The notes beneath the pieces were generated by a model, which was not told the origin of the DNA, made no database searches, and worked only from the letters and a program-made list of their open reading frames with translations. A stretch of DNA of 64,000 bases. Origin: Hofstenia miamia. Lineage: Eukaryota > Xenacoelomorpha > Acoela. The position numbers and the translations under genes are program-made. This document shows, piece after piece, positions 48,399 to 61,218 of the stretch (positions are counted from its first letter, which is position 1; each line of letters starts with the position of its first letter). Location of the stretch: NCBI GenBank assembly GCA_004352715.1, contig SCFE01000078.1, positions 416,180 to 480,179 on the forward strand, given 5' to 3'.

Positions 48399-49680
48399 CC
48401 AAGCACAGGTAATTTTTTGAACATATCAAATTTCATACAATTACCGAAACTGTAAACTGTTCTTCTTGAAATGATCCAACTCAACTGTTTGAATGTACTT
48501 AGGTGTACAAAATACCCAAAACATGTTTACAAAGATGGAGAATAACTAAAGCGTTTTTGAACGGCTAAATTTGAACTAATAGTATAACTTTCAATGTAAA
48601 AAGTTTTCCCAATGTTCGATTGCTTAATGCAACCCTGTTCCTTTAATTTAAAAGGAATGTGAACCGAATATTTAGTGTACAATAACTGGGTGGGTACTGC
48701 ATGGAGTGCAGATGCATGCAGTGAAGTAAGTAAACTAGAATCAATGATAGAATGGACCACCTCGGACAAGCATATGGCTTACACTAACACACGAGAAACA
48801 AGCAAACGTGAAAAGAAAATCCACCACTATCGATTAGCAGCGGTATTTTATTTTGCTTTCTTTTCGCCCCTTATCTACATAAAATTATGAGCATAAATCG
48901 AAAACCCTAGCAACTCCAAATCCATCCTCAGTACACTATGCTGGCAAGTTAAAAATTCAATATTTAGCGCCAATTCATCTGCCTGCAAACATAATCTAAA
49001 ACAGCAAAAAAATCAAAAAATGTATGTGTAAATTTTCATTAAATTAGCATCGGGAACTAAGCACTCACACTCGCAAGATATTATAAATGAATTGCGATGG
49101 GATGTTCGTTTAATTATTACATCATTATTCCCTTCAGGTGTATTTTATTATGCAAAATGGTGGTACATGATGGACTAAAAGTGAAATACAAGGATAGTCC
49201 GACTCTTCCACATCGAATAAAGGTTGAGTGTGTGATATGAAAGATGGTACTCTTGTCACTTGTGTAACAATAGCTCACACATAAATACATGTGAGACCAG
49301 ATCCAGTTGAAAGACTGTTCTTTACATACAGCATCAGCTGTTCCAATATTAAAACCGGCTTCTGCTAAATATCTATCTATCATAACAAGTAAATTTGAAA
49401 TGCAACATATTTTTATAGTTTTGTCAATACACGAATTTACACGATTTCTAGATTTCGGCTATATGCACGAAATGACAAATAAAAATGATACACAACAATT
49501 TAATGTATTGCGATTCCTGATGATTATCAAGTTTTACTGATCTGGTCGCAATTGTTGACGGTATTCTAAAATACGATTCCTTGAATTTGGGTTGATTGAT
49601 TAGCATACCTTTTATCAAATCCTACTATATATACATATATTTTTGAAGTTTACATTTTACTGTGCGGCGATATTTGATAG
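48399..49680. other. AT-rich intergenic DNA, nothing recognised
   Basis: No exon-like frame or repeat boundary found. Overlapping short frames on both strands are composition noise. Confidence 0.5.
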
Positions 49681-49723
49681 ATTTTTTTGGCAAACACGAA
49701 ATTTCAATTAGATTTCGAACGAT

Positions 49724-49915
49724 TTATCTCCTGACACATATATCGATTGAACTTTCCGATCTAATTAAACCGATTGGAAAACAATAAAAATCGATCATCT
49801 TTAAGACCAACAAATTTTGATTTTTATTCAACGTTGGCAATTCCTTGACATTAAAGTTGCCTAAAGAGAGTCCTCGTTTGAAAAGTGTGTGCGCACGTCG
49901 CACGTTGTTCAGCGT
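49724..49915 (-). pseudogene. hAT transposase 3' remnant, copy 2
   Basis: The minus strand reads LNNVRRAHTLFKRGLSLGN, FNVKELPTLNKNQNLL, then RSESSIDICVRR and a stop at 49724-49726. KRxLSLGNxNVKELPTLNKN resembles the end of the hAT dimerisation block (KRxSLxxxNVEMLxFLNKN). Nucleotide similarity to 47586-47720 includes ATTCAAC..T..CAATTCCTTG and the CGATATTTGAT flank. The two copies are old and diverged. Confidence 0.5.
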
Positions 49916-52900
49916 TTGATGGCAATTTAAAAAAAATATTTAGTTTTCGAATAACATAATTTAGAACTAAAAGAATTAAAAGGAATTAATGATTTACAGA
50001 GAACCGAAATCAACATTTCGATTTTCGAGTGATTTTTCAATAGATTATCATTACATCATCGGGTACTATTACATTTCTCCCAGAAGAGAAATGGTTGGGC
50101 CCGGATACTGCTTAATACTTAGTAATGAAAAATTCGCTAGGTGATCGGGTACCAATGAATGCAACGTCTGACTACACAGTCTGCTAAAAGTTTATTGAAG
50201 GCATAAAATAGTCCATTAAATTTAAAATGAGTTGTAAACAGGAATTAAAAGTTGAAACTTCGTGTTCAGATGGCAAAGGTCAGGAATATTTTCAGAGAGT
50301 GAGAAGACGAAGAAGCTTATTAGTTTATTGCATCTTCCATTAAAATTCAAATACTCGCATTCCGTAGTGAAAACCCTTAAGGAATAGTCGAGATTAAATT
50401 CAAATTAAAATTCATGTGTTAACGCATTTGTCTTGTAAATAGCATGCGACGTAAAATTCGATTTAATGATTGCACATTGCGAACGATGTGATAGAAGACC
50501 TAAGTATTCTCACAACGCACTCCAACGTTTCAAAGTCGACTTCAAACAGATTAAGAGAGAGCAAGCACCTCATTGATGATAATGAGCGAGATTGAATGCC
50601 ACCAATCTCGTCTCGCTTCCAATACTAATTATATTATCTAGGCAGAAGTCAGTGATACTCGCCACAAAGGCCATTAAAGAATTCCGTAACAAATCTAATA
50701 AGTGGCTAAATCGCGCCAAACTTCTCGCTATTTTCTATCCTTATAATTCGTTTACTTAAAATAATTGATGATATTTTGTTCATAGCAAAATCATTAAGCG
50801 AATAGAATTTTAACACTTTTTCTTTTTAAAAGCAAATTAAGTGACTTGCTGAAAGACAATCTTTTAGAGTTCAAGGCATTTTGGCTTTCACTGTCGTTTT
50901 TTACTATAATCTTAATTTACTAAATGATATGCAAGAAATTGTATAAAAGTCCTGACAGCATTTCTGCTACCGAGTTCCTTACCAATCTTCTCAAACAATA
51001 TGGCGAATAGGTAATTTGTTCTTAATGCTAGTTTCATTTTGTTGCATTTTATTGAATTTTGAGTTGATCACTGATGTTTTAATAAACTTAGTTATGCATT
51101 AGAAAACTTCAAAACTGGCCTGCATTCTTTTCATTAAGAATGAGGCTATATGTCTGACGTGACTGATTTCCAAAAAACTCACCACTACTGATCAAAAATC
51201 AATTGAAAACAACCACTACGACGAAAATCTTTTTCACAGACGACAGAGTCAGTCACCCAAATAAATGGTGATAGATTACAGATTTAGCGTTTGGATATTA
51301 AATCTTTGTTCATTAATATGGAATTTACATTATCAGACTTTTCATATAGACTAAGCAAGAATCTTCAACCTTTAGTTCCGTTTAACAATCAAATCAGCAA
51401 GTTTCACTGACTCATACTGTTTAGTGAGTTGTCAATTATGGTTAGGGGCCGGATTTATGTGCTTAAAAATATCCTGAATTATGTATGCATCATCAAACGA
51501 TGCACCGAAATTTAGAAAATATGCTATAAGATATGAATAAAGACTACATTAAAGGTAACAGATATTCAATTACCAAGGTATAAACTTATATACCAATAGA
51601 CACATAAATGTTGCTTCAAGTGATCAACAGTCATGAACATTCGTTGCGGTGCTTGAATTTGACCCACCTAGACTAGAGGCACATTTCTGAACATAGGAAC
51701 ATTTAAAGGATTAGCATCAATTGCATGGATTTTTTCTTCTTTATAACTTGTACAAATATCCTCATGGATCGTAAATCGGGTTATGCTGTAAAGCATTCAG
51801 CTTTTCTTTGCACTTTCCCCTGTATTAGTTCTTTGACATTATCGAATATCTCAGCCTGACTGCAAAGAAATAACCGCCCTTGCTGTTGCGCTATAGCTTC
51901 AGGACAAAACTGAAAGATACGGTAATGAAACACAATAACTACATTAAGTTGTCGCTCAGCAAACAAAAAAGTTTTAAAATTTCCAATATTTGTGGGTCTT
52001 AAGTTTCGAGGAGTTGCAGGAACAGATAAAATTCAGTGAAACATTTGGCATCTGTGACATTCGCGTGTGAAATACGATGGAATATGTGAGCTATCATAGA
52101 AATATACGTTAATGAAAACTGTGTCCAAATATGGGTAAAAATCTGCTTTATGCCTTTAGCATAACCATCCTAAACCTGATTATGGTTATGACGGTTGAAG
52201 CACGTTTTCTCAATGATTGACAAAACTTGTGGAATAATTTTCTCAAAACGGGACTTAATTGTGATTTTATAGTTGTAAAATTGAACTTCTCAATGATTTT
52301 AACAAAAAATTTACTTTGCTATTGATGGTTATGACAGTCTAAATATGTTTCTTTTTAATAGCACAGTTGAAGATTTTTTTGTTACATCAAGCAATTTTAG
52401 TTAAATAGTATTCAGCTACGGGCATAACGGGCTTAGCATATTTGCACTGACAAACCAACGAGCCTATTTTCATGGGTATGTGCTAGAAGTACGAGCACGG
52501 GCCCCACCCTAGTGGTTCCTGAAAAAATGTTGGATTTAGCCCTAGGTTTTGAAAAAATTCATGACGTTTTTTGAGCAAACAGTAAAAGACAAATGTACCA
52601 AATATGTATAACCGAAGTAAATATTTGCATTTTTTAAAATTAGATCATGTCATACATTTTAGAAGCTAGTGACATAACAAACTGCCAATTAAAAATAAGC
52701 AATAAAAATATAATCATTCAATTTCTAGCAAAAGTAATGAGAGATTGTAGATTGTTAACTTTAATTATTAATCACATTGCTATAATGTATCCTGCTGAAG
52801 CAACAACATTTCTTGCAATCCATAATTGTTCAAGGTACTTTCCCCAAAACAAAATACTCTCTTCCTTTCCGATAAAACATGAATTATGATTTATTATTGG

Positions 52901-53146
52901 CCAGGAATTGCCTGATAATTTGAGCGGGCTCTCTTGGACTGACAATAGACCTGTTCTATCTTTGATGCCTCTTAATAACTTGTTGACATTAGCATTTTGA
53001 AACCTATTTTATTACACATCTTCGAGCTTAAGCTATCAAACATTTTATTGATTTTTAAACATTTATATGAGCTCTGGTGATATGGATATGGAAGCCATGA
53101 TATGATTACAATTAATAATATATTACTTACATCTATAAATTTAGAA
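49916..53146. other. Intergenic DNA with a higher-complexity stretch at 50420-50720
   Basis: No gene recognised. 50420-50720 has a more balanced composition, an inverted pair (GCGAGATTG / CAATCTCGTCTCGC) and Sox-like ACAAAGG, and could be a regulatory element. 52480-52540 has a small GC patch with GTGCT...AGCAC and GGGCCCC. Confidence 0.35.
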
Positions 53147-53171
53147 ATATATATATATATATATATATATA
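53147..53171. repeat. (TA)n microsatellite
   Basis: About twelve uninterrupted TA units. Confidence 0.9.
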
Positions 53172-56100
53172 CTGCATAGTAGAAAAATGTAATATAAAAT
53201 ATAATTATTCAATTGTCTATTGTTCACTCATAATCTAAAATGTATGAGCAAGAGGAGTAAGGAAGCAACAAAAGACTTACTAGCGATCTATAATTATAGA
53301 TGTGATGTTGGGGCACTTTTGATGAATAATCAATGTCTAAAATAAGAAGTGGAAACAATATAGCGGTGGTGCTCCCTTTTGAAAAAGGCTTGACACAAGT
53401 GATTGATTTTAAAACGCTATGTGAATTATGAATTACAGGTTTGATTCTATTGACGCTTAGTATTGTTTGGAAAACTAAGATGAAAGTTTAAATCTCCCTA
53501 TATCTATTTATAAATCCCATTCATAAGCGGAAAGACACAGTTGAAAGAAAGTTGGACAACGCATTGTGATGTTTCTTCATTCTTAGTTGGGCTTGGAATT
53601 CTATTGCATTGCTTCATACTATACCATTTAATGCAATGGGCTAAAATTCAATAAAATTGTTATACATAACATGTGTAGTGTTTATTTTTAATTTTAGTTC
53701 TACTTTATCATATTTAGAATTAAGGCCATATCATCCAAAAAAGCATGGACGGATAGCAAAAAATTGTTTATGAATACGAGTGTGCAATTAATACATTACT
53801 ACTTCGCATTATTAACCTTTAAATGTTTATGGCTTTTGAAGAGGAAACCCCACATTTTCAAATAGGAAATTTGGAAATCGTGGGATATCGACACATCTAT
53901 TGGCGAACATGCTTCCATCATGAAATGTTGAAAATCTGTAATGAAATGTAGCGCTGTGCCTGAAACACTTGAAAAATATAACTATTTCTAATGAAAATTC
54001 AACCATTTCAAAAACTTAAACCTCTTCCATACATAATGTTTAATCAATAAGAAGGAAAATGCCCTTGGGATAAAAAAACAAATCCCAATTACCAACTAAG
54101 TCCCATTGAGGCATGCCTAAATTCACAGATTGCGGCAACGAAGACACTTAAAATTTTTTTAGGAAACAATCAGATATTTAAAAAAATTCCTAAGGCAGTT
54201 TAAGATTCACAAAAACATTACATTGATCCGATATATTATAAAGAAATTACATGAAATTAGTTGCTTTCTTTTACTTCTAGATTATACCCATTATGAAGAA
54301 AATCATATGGATGGTGTTTTATAGCCTGATTTCCGTTCCTGGATATATTTTCTTAGATCTTATTTATAATTACATGAAAAATTCACCCAGCACGCCCTTT
54401 TCAGCACATTTGAAACAATATTTAGATGCAAAGCTTAACCTGCAAAATGATAAACGTTTGTTTAACGTCTCAAAATTGAAAAAATAAGTTCAACAAAAAT
54501 TGAAATATAAAGTCAAAATGCTTCTTATAGACGACGAGTGAGAATTATAAAAGAACTATCAGAAATGTACATTTATATATTTTTAGAGTTCATAATTCTA
54601 TTTAGAAGGATATTGATTTCAACAAACGAATGATTTAAATGACTAGCCTTCTATTTCAAAAATTGAACGTTTTAAGAGTAAAAAAGCAGTCATTGTTATA
54701 AAACTAATGTTTATATCCATTGTTAAACAGATAATGCTTTAAGTTGAAATTGATTGGATTCAGTTGAAAAGCTGCCCTGAACAGGCTGACGACAAGAGCA
54801 CAGGGCGAAATATTTTTGCGACCGTAGAAATAAAGGAAACTAATTAAATCTGCACATAAAAATGTATAAGCACAACACTCTTCATCATTTTGTTCATTTT
54901 CATTAAGTATTGCAGGCTCTAATTTTAAAATGTCTTGTATAAATGTACATATTTGGTTATAGGATAGTTTCCTGTTTTTCCAATCCAAATTTCAAATATA
55001 AAAGTGGAAAATACAGATTGAAGATAGATGATGAGAACATATATTACTCAAGTTCACTAACGCTTTGCCATACATAACTTGATTAAATGAAACATTTTCG
55101 AGAAGTTAGAACGAAACAAATTTCAACTTGACTGCTTAATCATTAAAACAGTAATAATGCGTGTTGGTATGAATTGTATTAGCTGTACACATTTTCATAG
55201 GGACAAATCTATTGAATTGATTTAAAGATAGGATTTGGAAACAAAGAACTAAATAGCCGCTATCGAAATATCATGGGGGTAGAGCAAATCTGTTATTTGT
55301 TAGAGAACTAGTCACAAAGTCTGTATATATTTTGTTCTAGGCAAACGTTGTTGGTAGCAAACAGTCGCAAAAAGCCGTTTGTGTCCAATCTAAGCGACTT
55401 CGAAGATAAGATAAAGGCTCAAATAAGTGCTAAGCGGTCGCACCTAATCTGCAGCGAAGCCTAATTATTGACATTAATAAAATCAAATACCAAGAATTGT
55501 ATATATTTTATATTGTATATTATATATATTGTATATATATATATATTATATATTAATATATTAATGTTCACCTTGCTATGTATAAATTTTGTGGTCATTC
55601 ACAGATACGCTATGCATCTCCCCCTTTAATAGATAATACTATATAATTTTGGATAAATTTGGATTTTTTCAAAGGAATTCCTATTTTACATAAATAGTTA
55701 GTGATGTAAAGCATGTATGATATTTTCAAGAATGTTCTAGATAGAGTGTTTTATTAAGTGCTCTAAAATTTCAATGCATAGCGTATGCATAATCAAAATC
55801 TGACAATTTTTTGTAAATTTTTACATTTTTAGTTTTCATAGCTAAAAAGTTCGAATTTTTTGTTGTAAACGACAGCCTCCAACACCTCATATTTTTGTGA
55901 TCGAATGGTAACTTAACAGAAATAATGATCGATCTAAATATGTATATATATATATCGCCATTTTTAGCATTTGTAAGGGGACAAAGCGCCATTTTTTCAA
56001 TTTTGCTTAGAAAACTCTGAATTGAAGATATATGTGTGCTTGTATTATAAAATAAATATTGAATCAATGAAAAAAAGTTTTGCAAAATTTCATCAGATTT

Positions 56101-56759
56101 TAGAGTAAAATACATAAAATTTGCCAAAAAAAATTATATAGGGCCTATGGCGCTTTGTCTTTTCATGTTTTTTCTTACTGCACAAAAACAGAATATTTAT
56201 AATACTTAGGTTATTGATAAATTTTAAAAGAACAAAAATTTTAGAAATCATTTGACTAACAAAAACATGCATTTCCCACCAAAACTTGAAAGTAAGCAAC
56301 GCTGCAATCTACTGATTTAACCATCCGACATGTTGAAATTGTTTATTTAATTACATTTTACCGCCGTTCCAAAACGAAAAAAAATATATATATTGTTAGT
56401 GCAATGCTGTAAATAAAACCACATATTTTTTGGTCAATGAGCCCCTCTAAATCTCGTTTAGAAATGAAAAAGCGCAAGGGAAATGTAATAAATAAACCTT
56501 CAATTAACTTTAAAGTTTACAAGAACTGTTGTTTTGAATATCTTTGCTACACATTTGTCATTAGCAAAGTAATGGTTTTGTGTTTAAATTTAGTGCATGA
56601 AAGTGTTAATACAGATTTTTACTTATAGATTTTTTAAATAAAATGTCCAACCCTATTGATTTATGTATATAATAAATATGATGTTTTACACATGCGCTTC
56701 AAACGTTTAAAAAATATATTTGTATAATGAAAATGAAGTTTATTTTACAAATATGAACC

Positions 56760-56763
<4 letters not shown>
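53172..56763. other. AT-rich intergenic DNA, nothing recognised as a gene
   Basis: Contains an imperfect TA/ATATTG tract at 55499-55562 and a heat-shock-element-like AGAATGTTCTAGA at about 55729. Short open frames are composition noise. Confidence 0.45.
55499..55562. repeat. Imperfect TA-rich repeat
   Basis: TA units interrupted by TATTGTATAT blocks. Confidence 0.85.
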
Positions 56764-56793
<30 letters not shown>

Positions 56794-57112
56794 NNNNNNN
56801 NNNNNNNNNNNNNNNNNNNNNNNNNNNNNNNNNNNNNNNNNNNNNNNNNNNNNNNNNNNNNNNNNNNNNNNNNNNNNNNNNNNNNNNNNNNNNNNNNNNN
56901 NNNNNNNNNNNNNNNNNNNNNNNNNNNNNNNNNNNNNNNNNNNNNNNNNNNNNNNNNNNNNNNNNNNNNNNNNNNNNNNNNNNNNNNNNNNNNNNNNNNN
57001 NNNNNNNNNNNNNNNNNNNNNNNNNNNNNNNNNNNNNNNNNNNNNNNNNNNNNNNNNNNNNNNNNNNNNNNNNNNNNNNNNNNNNNNNNNNNNNNNNNNN
57101 NNNNNNNNNNNN

Positions 57113-57144
<32 letters not shown>
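56764..57144. repeat. (TA)n array around a 319-N gap
   Basis: Pure TA at 56764-56793 and 57115-57144 on the two sides of N at 56794-57112. It is most likely one long TA array whose true length is unknown. Confidence 0.93.
56794..57112. other. Assembly gap, 319 N
   Basis: An N run inside TA repeat. Confidence 0.99.
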
Positions 57145-57146
<2 letters not shown>

Positions 57147-57439
57147 CTTCAACAATTTGATATCCGAATATCAGAATAAATCCGATTTTTTAAAAAGCTT
57201 ACACCAACTCGATCCAGGTTGGAAAAGTTTGATACAATGTGAAATATTATGGTATCATTCTTTAATTTTATTCTCTAAAAGAGGATATTAAACTGAATTG
57301 AAAAGTCTACCTTCCAAATTACACGATGAATGGCCAGTCACAATCGATGCAAGATATTAATTTCATACGAGAGCGTTGACATTTCTATTTTAATTGTGAT
57401 GCAAGTTAACTCATATTTTGATGGATGATTTAGCATCAA

Positions 57440-57525
57440 GTTTAATTATAATTAATTGCTTTCCTAATTATGAAAGTTGAAAACCGCGCCGGTGCGCCTC
57501 CGCGGGAAGTAATTATGCATCTACT
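57440..57525. promoter_or_regulatory. Candidate regulatory element: homeodomain/POU words around a GC block
   Basis: TAATTATAATTAATTG (57443-57458), CTAATTATG (57464-57472) and TAATTATGCAT (57510-57520, homeodomain plus POU-type ATGCAT) surround a 23-base GC block (57484-57506) that begins CCGCG and ends CGCGGG. A GC block set in 70+% AT DNA with clustered TAATTA sites is unusual here. The words are seen directly; function is inference. Confidence 0.3.
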
Positions 57526-60500
57526 TTGAAAGAATTACGCCCAACGTCTAGTCCGCATGGGAACACCCTATTCAAAAATTTTTAAGCTTTACTATACCAA
57601 CTACACAAGCATTGTACACACATTCATGAGCATTTTACCAAATTGATAAAATTTATATTAAAATTTGATTTAAATGCAGTAAAAATGAGGATAACCGTTG
57701 ACATACCACATACGCCTAAGCTAAGTTTAGAATTTGAAATAAATTTTGATGTAAATAAAGTTAGACGAAAAATATTCTAAAAACTGTCCTTCATAAATTT
57801 ATTACAGATTATTCAACCAAAAACCAGAATTTTTATAGAGCAAATGACACTGCAAACGAAACGTACTACTTGTGAAAAATTGCTTTAAGTATTTTTGCTG
57901 ATGAAGATGTACTTAGTTCCTGTCATTGTCATAAATATCTGATCAGCATACTTAAATTTTTTTCATAATTTCGAATATTTACCCTAGGACCAACTTTTTT
58001 GGTACAGATCTGTGAATTTAATGGGATTAACTCAAATTTATATGCCAATATTTCCGATACTCCTGAATGCATGCAAACAAAGATTTAAGAAAATGTCAAA
58101 ATATTTTCCATACTTTGTATAATATTGATGGAACAAATTTTAAAAGACCATGGAGACTAATTGTTGATTAAAAAATTAAAGAATTATTAGTCAACCAGAT
58201 TATATATAGAAACTAAATAAGTAAATTTATTATAACTATCAGCTTTGCCTGCAAACATTTGTATTTAAAAACGTGTGACCAATAAATATTTGTGATGTTG
58301 GTTTGTGAATTTAAAACCATTCTTAAACATATGGTATTTACTTTTAAAGTTCAATACAAATTTACAATTCTAGACATCAACTGTTGCTCGATGCATTGTA
58401 CACCCGCTTCGACATCAAATTAAATGAATAGCAAACTTAGGAAACTGGTATGTGTACATGACCATATGAAGACTAATAAAGGCGCATTGAAGCACTTTGA
58501 ATTTATTAATCAATTATTGAAAAGCTGGCCCTAGGCTGCCGAGTCATAATTGTAAAATCCAAGAAACACATCCAATCGCAATTAACAATAGCGAATGGCC
58601 AGCTGTTGCAAAACAACTCAACATAGTTTCTGTTTAAATTATTAATAATTAACCTACTTAGATGTGTATTACACGTGCTGCTATAAAAACAACGAGCGTC
58701 AATTGTAGAAATTGCATTGCAATTACATGTACTTGGATTTAGCAAATTCATTTTACACATCGAGGCTCACTTTGTATTTTTAGTTTTAGAGCAAAATCTG
58801 TAGATAGATAAAATTTGAGAAATGCTGTTATATTATACTTAAAATTCTACACACAGGTATAAATTGAAATATTATGGGAAGTAATTGAGTTACCTAATTT
58901 CAAAATTTAGACCGGTTTCTATTAGTGAGTTGCTTCATAATTAACTACATTTAAGACTCAGGACCTACTAGACTTTGATAAACTATAATTTTAACATTAA
59001 TGATAGCATACTTAGTTTAATCAATCTTCTTTATAATAGATTTTAATAAAAATGTGGTCGCAGGTTTATGGTTCTTAGTTCGTAGTTGAGTGCTAAAATG
59101 TCCTTCTTTCACTTCATGGTATTGTACATATATCGATCAATTATAGCCAACAGCCAATGCTGCGCCACATCCTAACCAAATATGAGATTTGGACCCTACA
59201 GGTAATAGTGGCAGTCGCAAGAACCTTGGCGGTCATACAACTGGTCCTCCACGGCAATTACAAAGAGATCCGCAGTGAACATCAAGAAAGTCACTGGCAC
59301 ATATATATTCAATATGGATTCATACAGTTTTAGCAGAGCACTAATAAACATCATCACATCAACATTCACTAAATTGATAAAAAATTAGTAAAACGTACAT
59401 TGATTTGAAGCGATCAACTCAATAGACCAAAAATGAATTTGCAACAAATTCAAGGGTTACATTACATCACTTCATTTAGCAAAAAATTTCTCCTAGCAAG
59501 TGCACGAGTAACGTGTATCTACATTTAAGCTTTTGGTTCTTTCTTGTACTTGTCATCAACAAAAAAACTTCAAGAGCTTTAGATCACAAGAACAATATTT
59601 TCACCTGGCAAGTAACTAAAAAATTTCAAAATAATACATTATGTCAATTTGTGATAAAAAGATTGTAGTCATAAATTGGCCTACATCACACTTTTGAACT
59701 GCACTGATTTCGTTCTCATACTTACAGAAGCAACTTGAGTAAATAATCAGTTAAAATCTTCTCTAGAGTAGATTTGCATTTTAAACCTTCTCTATTGAGA
59801 TTTAACGGTTAAGAAAAAATATAATATACACTGTTCTATTATCCACAGATTCTCGACTACAAGAGAGCTTTAATCAATTCTTTATGTGTTTAAATTATAA
59901 GAGCGGTATCAATCGGCATGGATATCCCGAAAGAATTTTTATCAGTAAAATAGATTACGTACCGTTATAGGAAGAATTTGCTATAATTGTTTTACATATA
60001 CTGCCAAAATTTGTTTGTTTAATACAACTTTTAAAAATTTTGTCCCTAAATGTTTAGTGTTGTCCATGATCATTGATTGAAACCTTCTAATCAGGTTTTG
60101 CAAATGATAATAGTGATCATATGCAAATAGATAAGGGGTTGGTAAATTCAGTAAATATTTATGCTTCACTAAGTAATTGAAGCATATACAACCCAATCAA
60201 CAGTGTACTACCACACAAATAAACAAAAAACTGTTTTGTGGGTCGATGTTGATTAGTGTAAACTTCGAGCAAACGTCATAAAGCGAAAATTACAAGCTAT
60301 AAACACAAAGAACCAGCAATAAACGAGACCTGTCAGCACAGAAAGAGACAGCGTTCAATAAACACCGCCAATGTGGGTTTACTAGCCAACAGCTGGATTG
60401 AAAGAGCTTTTGATTTTATTATTATGCATAAATTATTGGCTGATTCAAAGAATGATTAAAAAACCTCGGTTTTCAAACTTTTGCGAAATATAATTTAGCA

Positions 60501-60910
60501 AAATGGATATGTTTAAAATAGTGTGATTTAGACAATGCTAATAAACAACGCTTAAAACAGGTTTAAAAAACGAAAAAAACATTGGTTTACCTACACTAAT
60601 GCTTACTGTTCTTTGAGTTATTTTCATTGTACAGCTTCCCCACAAACACATTTTAACATAGTTTTCTCTTTGTCAGATAAAAATGCCTAGAAAAATGACC
60701 TCACTTGGAATTTCTTGGATGTGCTCGTAGATGGTTCGCCCTGGCACAGTGCCTACGCTGTAAGAAAGTTATTTCGCTTACGTGAAGTTTACATTTATGC
60801 GTTCAAATGACATCTTGAAACCTGTTTTTTGTAACATTTGAAGATTAAAACTAGAACTCAATAAAAAGCGAAAATGAAAAAGTAGGTCCCTTTGTTATAT
60901 ATATTTATAT
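57526..60910. other. AT-rich intergenic DNA, one exon-like fragment
   Basis: 59150-59290 is less AT-rich than its surroundings. After a possible acceptor (GGACCCTACAG, ending at about 59201) it reads GNSGSRKNLGGHTTGP then PRQLQRDPQ and a stop (59276-59278) in one frame. Only 30 codons are open, and no family was recognised. No other gene-like sequence was seen. Confidence 0.3.
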
Positions 60911-61218
60911 CAGGCCTCCCAACAGTTCTGAATTGAGCGGGAGAACTCGTGCTTTCCAAAATTATCCAGGTCTCTCGCTTTTTGAGCGTTCATGTATTTC
61001 ATACAACCCGTTACTTTTCATTAATATTGATTAGTGATATAAAATTTGACTTATTTTTACACTTACGAGAATTAGAATTCAATTGCATAGAAGTGACATC
61101 TTACTGTCTATTAATAAATATTTGTAGCAAGCGCCACTTTGATTTTTAAACTATTCTTTTAGTTTCAGGCATTTATCACAAATCTCCCGCGTTTACTAGA
61201 TTTGTGTTGGCAACCCTG
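60911..61218. mobile_element. hAT-like miniature element with imperfect terminal repeats
   Basis: The left end CAGGCCTCCCAACAG and the right end in reverse, CAGGGTTGCCAACAC, are inverted repeats with a hAT-type CAGGG start. A further shared GCGGGAGA lies about 25-30 bases inside each end. The 308-bp interior does not encode transposase. Flanking octamers do not match, so the insertion is old or the limits are slightly off. Confidence 0.65.

Noticed and set aside
55725-55745. AGAATGTTCTAGA as a functional heat-shock element
   Set aside because: The match is good, but no gene lies within reach and single occurrences are expected by chance in AT-rich DNA.
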